From: Euryarchaeota archaeon UBA58
GTDB lineage: Archaea; Thermoplasmatota; Poseidoniia; Poseidoniales; Thalassarchaeaceae
Assembly: GCA_002498525.1 (NCBI GenBank)
Contig: DAHR01000002.1
Location: forward strand, 1-21,505
Reading direction: 5' to 3'
Length of the DNA stretch: 21,505 bases
A program made the position numbers and the translations under genes. Position 1 is the first letter of the stretch, and every line of letters starts with the position of its first letter. The notes beneath the pieces are model-generated. The model had not been told where the DNA came from and made no database searches. It worked only from the letters and a program-made list of their open reading frames with translations. Shown here piece after piece: positions 8,201 through 14,604 of the stretch.

Positions 8201-11004
8201 GCATCGGTGGGGTCGCGCGGGTCGAGCGTCCAGAGGTTGCCGCCGGTGTAGACATCGCCGATCCATCTGCGGTTCTCTATCTCCCAGCCATCTGGCATGC
8301 CATCACCATCCGAATCTGCGCTCGTCGGGTCGGTTGGTCCATCGGTTCCTCCGCCTGCTCCAGAGCCCAGCCATCCCGAATGGTGGACTTGCAAAGCCGC
8401 CTCGCCGTCCTCTTCTGAACAGACATAATCCTCATTGAGATAATGACAATCGAAATTTGTTGAATCGGCGAACCAGCCCCAATATTCCTCGCCGTCCGTC
8501 AGACCGTCGCCGTCAGTGTCTGTCTCGCGCGGGTCGGTTCCGTTGAATCCGTTATCACTCGAAGTGACGAAGCGATATTCGTCGAGATTGGTCCAATCGC
8601 GGCTGAAAATGACCCCGCCGACATCGAAATGGACTCCATCTGCATCGGCGTCGCGGTCTCTGTCGAATGGATCGGTTGGGTCGAGCCCATAGGCGAATTC
8701 CCAACCATCGGGCATGCCGTCGAGGTCTGAATCAGCTGACTGCGGATCGATTGGCATGATATTCATGAATCTGCCAGGGGAGATCCCTGCGAAGACGTAG
8801 ACCTCTCCATCGTTGATCAGGGTCGTTAATGAGGTGACGAGTCCAGGCATGCGGGTCTGATTTTCATTCAATCCGAGAATGCCGTGAGAACCACCTTCGA
8901 GCGCCCATGTACCATCTCTCGATCCTACTACCATGCTGTCCTCTAGAGCGAAGATCGAGTGAACGTCGTTCGCACCCTCTACCCATCGCTCGACATTGAA
9001 CATGCGGTCGGTGTTGAAAGCCTGTTTCGGTAGAGTGAGAATAAGATCCAGATTGATGAGATGGATGCCACCGGGCGTTCCCAACCAGATGCCGCTGACC
9101 TCCTCGAGGGAACCATCGGCGGCGAGTGGGCCTGCCGGCTCGAGAACGTTGACTACTGCTGATTTCGAAGAATTCAGGAGGTCAGCGAAGAGGACGTATT
9201 CCTCAGCGGTCTCTGTCGTGTAAATCCAAGTTGGCTCGCCCACAGAGGTAGTCGCGTCAGCGGTGTCCCAGCGAATCAGTCCGCTGTCGGTGCCGACGAG
9301 TAAGAGTGGCCCGCGACCGTCCATTTCGATGTGTATCGCAGTCGTGAATTTCGCATCTAGCTCGACTGCGATGTCGATGAGCGGCTGAATCGGGCTCGGA
9401 GCCAGAATCATCGCTTCACCGCCCTCTGTAGCAGATTCCAAAACACTCGTCGTCCAAGCATTTTGGCCGTGACCGAAGAGCAGGATGTCGAGGCCACCGC
9501 TTCCGGTCTGCATCTGATGAATCGATGTGACAGGACCGAGGTCTGATACACTGAGTGTATCCATCAAGGGTAAGCCATTCTCCAGTGTGATGGTGTGAAT
9601 TCCAGCATTTGTGCCGATGATGAGATAATCGCTCGAATCTGTCGTCCAGCGAATCATCGTGTTCATCTCCATGCCAGTCGGTAATTCGTGCTTCGAAGTT
9701 GAGCCTTCGAATGGGTCGATCGCTGTGATTCCATAAGCTGAGCCGACCAGCAGGCGATCGCGAGCTTGGTCGGTCAGAACCGTGTGGACTGCTCCGTCCA
9801 CGAGGCTGGTCTCAGTGGTTTGATCGAAGAAGAGGATCTCACCCCCGTCTGCGCCTTGCAGCGCACCCCTCAGGCCTGGTCTGACCCAATTCCCACTATC
9901 TAGATGAACCATATATTCCTCGTAATTGCTGAACGCTTCGCCCCAACGCGCTGTCGCCGTTGAAGTATCGGGGATGATGAAACCGTCTCGGTCGATGTCC
10001 CAACCGTCTGAATCGGTGTCAGCGATGGCGTCGCTGGCGTTGCGCGGGTCGAGTCCGTGATAGGCTTCCCAACCATCTGGTATGCCATCGCCGGGCACCG
10101 CCAGGCTGACAGGAGTCAATTCGCTCCACGCGTAATAATCAGAGTCGATCTTTCGCGGGTCGGTGCCCAGCCAGCCTGAATCGCCTGTCGGTCGCTCGAC
10201 GACATCGAAAGGCAATCTACCTCCATCGGCGTCGCGGTTCTCGCTTTGGCAGGCGTCTGGGTGGAGATTCGGCATCTCGCCGGCGCACCAGAGACCGTCT
10301 CGTTCGGTCAACCAACCTGTGGGCGCGTCGAACCAATATTCCTCAGAATTCGTGTAACGCTCGCCGACGTCGATGATTCCGTCTCGGTTGACATCGAAAC
10401 CGTCACCGCATCCCCACTGACTTGCCTGCTCAATACACAGATCAACATCGGCGGTTGCATCAGAATCGTCTAGAGGGTCGAAGTACAGGCAGGTCCACTG
10501 GCTCGTCGCTTGATTCTGATAACCTGCACCACCCTCGGTACACATGTAAATCTCGAAACCATCGGGTAACCCATCACCGTCAGTGTCCGATTTACGTGGG
10601 TCCAGATACTCCCTGAAACCCGATTCGGTCTCTTCAGGTGGTTTGCCAGTCAACGACAATCTCTCTGTGAAACAGGTGTCGAGCGTCCAGGGCCAGCAGT
10701 ACTCCATCAGAGCGCTGGCGCCGTCTCGATCGAAGTCGGTGACGTTGTCTGAGCCGTTCAATGGATCGAGGCCATCGACCACGACGATGCCGAATGGGGT
10801 CTCAATCAGACGAGGTTCCATGAAAATCACCTCATGGATGTCAGGGATGAGATCCTCGTCTTGATCGACGGCCATAGGTCCGGTTTGATCCGTATCATCA
10901 GGGTCAACCGATGATACTGGTGCCTGTGGGCGGGTCTGTGAGACGAAGACGAGGCTGCTAAGAATGAGGAGTGTGACGAAGAAAGCGGTCTGCTTGCGAC
11001 GCAT
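5233..11004 (-). CDS. Giant secreted protein with DxDxDG (thrombospondin-3-like) Ca2+-binding repeats and an inserted propeller-like block
   Basis: The product has 1923 residues from ATG 11004 (1930 from ATG 11025). The later ATG is preferred because GAGGT (11015-11011) lies 6 nt before it and it opens a clean signal peptide (MRRKQTAFFVTLLILSS). About 24 Asp-rich loops of the type DSDGDGMPDGWE follow, many in pairs separated by W.LNPL segments. Such loops bind Ca2+ in thrombospondin type-3 repeats. Residues ~380-742 break the pattern. They contain repeated LLVGSAYGI, LIIGTNAGI, LLVGTDSGL and VVGSRDGTW strands typical of a beta-propeller, and then the Asp-rich repeats resume. No C-terminal membrane segment, lipobox or sorting motif is visible, so the protein is probably secreted or held non-covalently. 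Many N-x-S/T sites suggest glycosylation. A structural surface or adhesive role is inferred. Confidence 0.9.
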   Translation of the reverse strand: MRRKQTAFFVTLLILSSLVFVSQTRPQAPVSSVDPDDTDQTGPMAVDQDEDLIPDIHEVIFMEPRLIETPFGIVVVDGLDPLNGSDNVTDFDRDGASALMEYCWPWTLDTCFTERLSLTGKPPEETESGFREYLDPRKSDTDGDGLPDGFEIYMCTEGGAGYQNQATSQWTCLYFDPLDDSDATADVDLCIEQASQWGCGDGFDVNRDGIIDVGERYTNSEEYWFDAPTGWLTERDGLWCAGEMPNLHPDACQSENRDADGGRLPFDVVERPTGDSGWLGTDPRKIDSDYYAWSELTPVSLAVPGDGIPDGWEAYHGLDPRNASDAIADTDSDGWDIDRDGFIIPDTSTATARWGEAFSNYEEYMVHLDSGNWVRPGLRGALQGADGGEILFFDQTTETSLVDGAVHTVLTDQARDRLLVGSAYGITAIDPFEGSTSKHELPTGMEMNTMIRWTTDSSDYLIIGTNAGIHTITLENGLPLMDTLSVSDLGPVTSIHQMQTGSGGLDILLFGHGQNAWTTSVLESATEGGEAMILAPSPIQPLIDIAVELDAKFTTAIHIEMDGRGPLLLVGTDSGLIRWDTADATTSVGEPTWIYTTETAEEYVLFADLLNSSKSAVVNVLEPAGPLAADGSLEEVSGIWLGTPGGIHLINLDLILTLPKQAFNTDRMFNVERWVEGANDVHSIFALEDSMVVGSRDGTWALEGGSHGILGLNENQTRMPGLVTSLTTLINDGEVYVFAGISPGRFMNIMPIDPQSADSDLDGMPDGWEFAYGLDPTDPFDRDRDADADGVHFDVGGVIFSRDWTNLDEYRFVTSSDNGFNGTDPRETDTDGDGLTDGEEYWGWFADSTNFDCHYLNEDYVCSEEDGEAALQVHHSGWLGSGAGGGTDGPTDPTSADSDGDGMPDGWEIENRRWIGDVYTGGNLWTLDPRDPTDADADADNDGLSNLCEYMWGNLLETVLREGLPTHGESASAAENWTKTDPNNPDSDGDSLPDGWEARYQCSWARNNRGINPLNGSDALNNPDGDGYDVNHDGVLDLNESLVNWLEYHLKDNIIHTDSTDTGLEFPENFTTLLADESWIGFAGGSFGYHTSLMYSSLVNGTTPEDVGAANPLSADSDRDGMPDGWEVYFARWSLFDEAWTLNPVDERDQTGDPDGDGMNNWEEYNSIDGNFSEVDDLTTVPQFYLLHVGGELLATPWLSAESTRSFGSFLTQDQINKTGYTSDPNVADTDGDGLLDGIELMFTRWNSTDQVWTLNPLVAGDGGYDSDHDGITDLVELNLTNQNPQNGGLSPPDAPRLWEEAESLDPDEAVNRIYRILFNKEGRAEIAIAQFENWQDGDQALPLLQALLGITDPNAEDTDRDGMSDGYEYWFTEWNLEANIWTMNPLTDTDVHVDSDDDSYDCNGDGYISDSESFDNLAEYDARVYGKRSAIGTIPNGTGLVSYGLDTVTAYMQEQSMTQAAASDQLYVLFATKSLVSAERAGLINNVDPDNFNISLAGVSDPTDDDSDSDGLPDGWEFCFSIYGQWMPVNAYRWSLNPLNPLDIHYDPDADGWYDRTIFDTPAQQGAWENREFTASPIEEQLGLSNSNLYFTNEMEYNNGTHPLDDDSDDDSLIMEPVFTSGSVTDYIQNMNLSDGREVFKYGTNPLDNDTDGDMMPDFYEYYRGWNETNDNWSSYLQISVVWFHVTPTVLKPVTVDGGTIGRPTLDWVWFTHDATDASDVGQDADNDGDWDCTSGTCVYVPYNNFQEYYGVVNATLASPTLVRQANLYDCSGNVVQEWWQLRESLLGTCGGLAALESNYFRMYKINNNDELYAYIVDDHDADYQYLDTSDDEILVNGAWTDSYNRFAGDKNHLPNTGLGEYVWGWWLIDIDGDQIADGTDPTNWDTDGDWLNDLFEIRDDLLDGVRGNSGSPIRYDDRTTS

Positions 11005-11010
11005 GATATG

Positions 11011-11015
11011 ACCTC
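11011..11015 (-). promoter_or_regulatory. Shine-Dalgarno site that decides the start of the giant gene
   Basis: On the minus strand GAGGT is followed by six bases (CATATC) and then ATG 11004. This favours the second in-frame ATG over the one at 11025, which has no such site. Confidence 0.55.
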
Positions 11016-11048
11016 GTCTGGACATCTCAGAGCGCTCTTGCTTGACTT

Positions 11049-11195
11049 ATGATGATGATGGAGCGTCGTTCGGACACACTTGAAGCTCGGCTCAGCGACG
11101 GCTTAGCCGTCGTGCATGTGCGTGAAGTCCGGTTTCCGTTTTCAACAGACGACATCCACGGATTAATTGAAGGGGGGACAGTCACGCCGCAGTGA
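11049..11195 (+). CDS. Possible small ORF (48 aa) just upstream of the metallo-hydrolase gene
   Basis: Four consecutive ATG codons (11049-11060) open a frame of 44 further codons, beginning ERRSDTLEARLSDGL and ending in TVTPQ with TGA at 11193-11195. The stop is 7 bp before the ATG of the next gene. The composition looks protein-like (amphipathic, acidic and basic residues mixed, no low complexity). Two inverted repeats lie inside it. I do not recognise it. The argument against it is that its start is only 44 bp from the divergent ATG at 11004, leaving little room for two promoters, and that no Shine-Dalgarno site is visible. It may be a leader peptide, a real small protein, or simply an untranslated leader. 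Confidence 0.4.
   Translation: MMMMERRSDTLEARLSDGLAVVHVREVRFPFSTDDIHGLIEGGTVTPQ
11096..11112. promoter_or_regulatory. Perfect 7-bp inverted repeat in the divergent region
   Basis: CGACGGC (11096-11102) and GCCGTCG (11106-11112) are perfect complements around TTA. It lies between the divergent giant gene and the metallo-hydrolase gene, inside the possible small ORF. It could be a hairpin in the + leader RNA or a regulator-binding site. Confidence 0.4.
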
Positions 11196-11202
11196 CTGTT
11201 CC
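11175..11202 (+). promoter_or_regulatory. Stem-loop abutting the start codon of the metallo-hydrolase gene
   Basis: The arms GGGACAGTCAC (11175-11185) and GTGACTGTTCC (11192-11202) pair over 11 bp with a single G-U, around the loop GCCGCA. The 3' arm ends immediately before ATG 11203, and a purine-rich AGGGG (11171-11175) sits at the 5' base. If the RNA folds, the stem would bring this G-rich run next to the start codon. It could instead be a DNA operator. Confidence 0.5.
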
Positions 11203-12012
11203 ATGGGGCTTGAGATCACACATCTTGGCAGCGGCAGTGGTGGTAACTCTACGCTGTTGGCTACGGAGACGACGAAGGTACTCGTCGACTGTGGATTCTC
11301 ATTACGACAGATGGAGTTGAGACTGGCTCTCAGCGGAGTTGATCCACAGTCGATCGATGCAATCGTGGTGAGTCATCATCACTCTGATCATTCAAAATCA
11401 GCAGTGCGTGCTTCGAAGCGTTGGCAGGCAGACCTGTACTCAAATCTGGAGACTGCGATGCGCTTGGGTTGGCAACCGATTTCAGAGGTACGAACCTTCG
11501 AAGGCCTGCAACGGCTGGAAATCTCAGACGAACTCAGCTTATTGCCGGTTCCGGTGCCACACGAAGACGCGGAGAATGTCGCGATCATCGCCAGTAACGG
11601 CGACGGTCGGAGAGCCGCTGTCGTCACCGATCTGGGTGAAGCGACAGTCGAATTGATGCGACATCTCGCAGGCTGTGAACACATCTCGATAGAAGCGAAT
11701 TACGATCCTGGAAGGTTGCTCGCAGGACCATATCCCGAGCGCTTGAAACGCCGTATCTCTAGCAGAGGAGGTCACCTTTCTAATCCGCAGACGGCGGAGA
11801 TTCTGGTGGAATTGCTGCATCCGGATCTGAAGAGCATTGTCCTGTGCCATCTTTCAGAGAAGAATAACGCCCCGCACCTCGCAGAAAGCGAGGTTCTTCT
11901 GCAGATTGGGGACCGCTTCAACGGCGACCTCTCAATTTCAACTCAGAAAGGTCCCGAATTCTCACATCATCTTGGTCAGAGCGAGCCCGAATGGATATCT
12001 TCCGTTGTTTGA
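11203..12012 (+). CDS. Metallo-beta-lactamase-fold hydrolase, WalJ/YycJ type
   Basis: The product has 269 residues. ATG 11203 was chosen because the family typically begins with a strand leading straight into GSGSxGNxT, seen here as HLGSGSGGNSTLL at residues 7-19. The alternative start at TTG 11167 only adds residues encoded by the stem-loop. The metal-binding signature HxHxDH is H58, H60, D62, H63 (VSHHHSDH). Later conserved features are VVTDLG, IEANYD, GHLSN and the LCHLSEKNN block with its His. The whole protein is one MBL domain without a signal peptide, so it is cytoplasmic. Characterised WalJ/YycJ relatives are linked to DNA exonuclease activity and mismatch repair in Bacillus, but the substrate here is unknown. 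The gene ends tail-to-tail with the STAND gene, with one base between the stop codons. Confidence 0.9.
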   Translation: MGLEITHLGSGSGGNSTLLATETTKVLVDCGFSLRQMELRLALSGVDPQSIDAIVVSHHHSDHSKSAVRASKRWQADLYSNLETAMRLGWQPISEVRTFEGLQRLEISDELSLLPVPVPHEDAENVAIIASNGDGRRAAVVTDLGEATVELMRHLAGCEHISIEANYDPGRLLAGPYPERLKRRISSRGGHLSNPQTAEILVELLHPDLKSIVLCHLSEKNNAPHLAESEVLLQIGDRFNGDLSISTQKGPEFSHHLGQSEPEWISSVV

Positions 12013-12013
12013 T

Positions 12014-14566
12014 TCAAGGTCCCATGATAGCCCTATGCACTTCTGTCTGGACATCGCGCATTCTGTCGACTGCTCCGAGGTCTCGGAAGACAGTCAACGA
12101 GCGTTGCAGATAATTCATTCGAGTTGATCTTTCGGTCTCAACCTCACCGAGTCGCGCCAACAACTCGCCTTGGAGCAGGCGGAAATCGTTCGCTTCGGCC
12201 AGGGCCAGACCGTCGAGATAATGCTCGGCTGCCTCTGCTTTTCGACCCACATCACTGAGCACCTGACCGAGCAGCATCTCGACTTCCACGGCACTGTGTG
12301 GATCGGTCGCTCCAGAAAGTATCTCAAGAGCGGCCGAGTAGTGCAACAGGGCCAATTCATTATCTCCGATCCGCGCGTAATATCTACCGAGAACAGCACA
12401 TGAACGAGCGTGAAGGGTGGCTTGGCCGTTCTCCTTGGTCTCATCGTGAGCGCTCATAGCGTGATCTCGTGCGCGGTCGAGTTCTCCCATCTCAAGGAAG
12501 GCTGCCGCGAGGCGGATTCTCGCAGCCATGAGTTCGGGATCATCCTCGGATTCGAGCAATTCCTCGACGTTTCCGTATACTTCAAGAGCGTGGCGAGTGT
12601 CTTTCCTGCGTCGATAGATGTAGCCCATGTTATTGTACGAACGAGCCGCTCCAACGGCATCGCGAGTGCCGATTTGAATCTCAAGAGCCTGTCGGTGAAG
12701 TTCCAGAGCATCGTCATTCGCGCCTCGCTTCACTGCGATGTCGGCTCTAGCAGAAAGCAGTCTGGCGACCCGCGCGGCGCGCTTGTGCTTGCGAGCGACT
12801 GGTAATGCAGCATCATACTCCTCTTCAGCCTCATCCCAGCGACCCTGTATCGAAAGAATATCACCTCGTAACTCCCTGATCAAACCCCAGTGAATGGGGT
12901 CGAATCCATCGGATTCGAGTGAGCGCAGGATACCGAGAAGTTCGGTGTGACCGGCCTTGACGAGAGTACGACCACTGCTGTTCAGAACCTCTGCCAATGT
13001 GTCGAGGTCGTTGGCAGCGTTCAAATGATGGATATATTCAATCTTCTCGGTAACAGTATCAGTATGCGAGCGGTACCAATCGACAGCATTGGCGTGAAGT
13101 TCGTGTTTCAGAGTTTCATCCATCGAGCGCACGAGGAATTCCCGAACCAGATCGTGGACATCGTAATATTCGATATCAATCTTGCGAGCCAAACCCTTCT
13201 CTACCAACTCATCGAGGAGATCAATTTCCGAATCGAGGCCCGAGAGAGACTCGAGCGGCATCGGCTCTCTGAAGACAGCTATTGCACCCAGCAATCTCTT
13301 CTGCTGACCAGACAATTTACTGAAAATCTCTTTCTCCACGAAAGCCTCAAGCGTTGCGTGGAAGGTTTCTCCGACACTTCCTCTGTTGATCAGTTCCAGA
13401 ACCAATGGATGCCCTCTGGACAAGGTATAGATGTGCAGGAACTTCTGAAGTTCGATGTCTGGCATGGTAGTTAGAATCTGGCGACTCGAATCCTGATCGA
13501 GTCCTTCCAACGGCATGAAATGAGTTACGAGTTCGCCCGCCGAATCCGTCTCAGGGACAACCATCCGGAATGAACGGCTGAACATGACGAGGCCGAACTC
13601 CTCCAACTCCCCCAATCTGAGTGTCAGTGCTCTAAGGATGGCTACGAGATTCTCGTCCGCGACCTTGTGAATGTCGTCGATGACGATTAACGCCGGTGAG
13701 GTCTCAAGACCCTCGACCATGAGATTGACCGCCATCGAGGCTTGCGGAACCGCTGTCGAAGCCAGATAATCGTTCAAATCGTTGTTTCCAATCAATGATA
13801 TCCACTCGCCGCAAGCCTCGAGGAAGGCACGAGACCCCTCCCAATCCTGACACCGATGGTAGAGAAGATTGCGTCGGTGAGTGAATCGCTCCAGCAATTT
13901 ACCAGCCAGAGCGGTTTTACCGATTCCCGCTATCCCTGGGACGAGAAGTGTGGTCGATTCCTCTTCGAGCACATCGGCCATTCTGGTAATCTCATCCAGG
14001 CGGCCGTAGAATCTACGCATTCGGGGTAGGTCGTTGAGAGAATTAACGAGTTGTTTCTCGATGTGTTTCGAGAGGTCCCTCTCGATGAGATCGGGTGAGA
14101 GAGCGCTCAGATCTACCGTCCCGGAATCATCGAGATAACGAAGGATGTCGACGTGTCGAAGTGGTAATTGAGTCGCCTCGAGGGCTAATCGAAGATCAAC
14201 CATCTCGGCGCGCCCATCAGAAAGAATCAAGCGAATCGGTTGCGTACTCACCTTCTCCCAGATGTCGTCCGCGAGATTGACCCCCTCTGATGTCAGAAAG
14301 TAGGCCTTGCGTTTGCGCGATACACCAGTGACGTGGGCCTGGCGTTCAATCAGGTGACCCGATTCCTTCATTCCAGAGATTGCACGAGGGACATTGGAAC
14401 GGGCGATTGCGACCGCATTCGCGATTCCCATCTGAGATATTGCGAAGGGCACCTCGACCTTATCGGCATAATCGACATAATCCCGTAGATGAAGCAGAAT
14501 TCGCTCCTGGACGCCCGGTCTGGGCACAGCCATGGTCGCCATGCGCGCTTGAGCGCTGAGATTCAC
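12014..14566 (-). CDS. Winged-helix - STAND ATPase - TPR regulator
   Basis: The product has 850 residues from GTG 14566, and ATG 14542 or 14533 are equally possible starts. Residues ~15-108 form a winged-helix DNA-binding-like domain (AISQMGIANAVAIARSNVPR...GHLIERQ). A FYGR motif (187-190) opens the nucleotide-binding domain. Walker A is GIAGIGKT (211-218, K217), Walker B is ALIVIDDIH (D297/D298), a sensor-like LVMFSRS lies at 326-332, and the STAND GxP motif is GHPLVLEL (385-392). A second winged-helix region (~405-480) and about eight TPR-like helical hairpins follow to the C-terminus. This is the MalT/LuxR- and NB-ARC-like plan: TPRs sense a ligand, ATP-driven oligomerisation follows, and the N-terminus acts, here probably on DNA. 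It follows the beta-helix surface-protein gene by 38 bp, suggesting co-transcription. Confidence 0.88.
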   Translation of the reverse strand: MNLSAQARMATMAVPRPGVQERILLHLRDYVDYADKVEVPFAISQMGIANAVAIARSNVPRAISGMKESGHLIERQAHVTGVSRKRKAYFLTSEGVNLADDIWEKVSTQPIRLILSDGRAEMVDLRLALEATQLPLRHVDILRYLDDSGTVDLSALSPDLIERDLSKHIEKQLVNSLNDLPRMRRFYGRLDEITRMADVLEEESTTLLVPGIAGIGKTALAGKLLERFTHRRNLLYHRCQDWEGSRAFLEACGEWISLIGNNDLNDYLASTAVPQASMAVNLMVEGLETSPALIVIDDIHKVADENLVAILRALTLRLGELEEFGLVMFSRSFRMVVPETDSAGELVTHFMPLEGLDQDSSRQILTTMPDIELQKFLHIYTLSRGHPLVLELINRGSVGETFHATLEAFVEKEIFSKLSGQQKRLLGAIAVFREPMPLESLSGLDSEIDLLDELVEKGLARKIDIEYYDVHDLVREFLVRSMDETLKHELHANAVDWYRSHTDTVTEKIEYIHHLNAANDLDTLAEVLNSSGRTLVKAGHTELLGILRSLESDGFDPIHWGLIRELRGDILSIQGRWDEAEEEYDAALPVARKHKRAARVARLLSARADIAVKRGANDDALELHRQALEIQIGTRDAVGAARSYNNMGYIYRRRKDTRHALEVYGNVEELLESEDDPELMAARIRLAAAFLEMGELDRARDHAMSAHDETKENGQATLHARSCAVLGRYYARIGDNELALLHYSAALEILSGATDPHSAVEVEMLLGQVLSDVGRKAEAAEHYLDGLALAEANDFRLLQGELLARLGEVETERSTRMNYLQRSLTVFRDLGAVDRMRDVQTEVHRAIMGP

Positions 14567-14604
14567 TCAAGAACATTTCCCGCGAGGTGGACGACAATGC
14601 ATCA

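Noticed and set aside
5233..11004. Archaeosortase (PGF-type) or lipobox anchoring of the giant protein
   Set aside because: No PGF/LPxTG motif, C-terminal helix or lipobox Cys is visible in the sequence.
11167..11202. N-terminal extension of the metallo-hydrolase from TTG 11167
   Set aside because: The added 12 residues are encoded by the stem-loop and do not fit the family, which begins just before the GSGSxGN motif at ATG 11203.
12014..14566. STAND ATPase as an antiphage (Avs-like) defence protein
   Set aside because: Its N-terminus is a winged helix instead of a nuclease, protease or other killing effector, and no defence genes are nearby. A regulator is the simpler reading.
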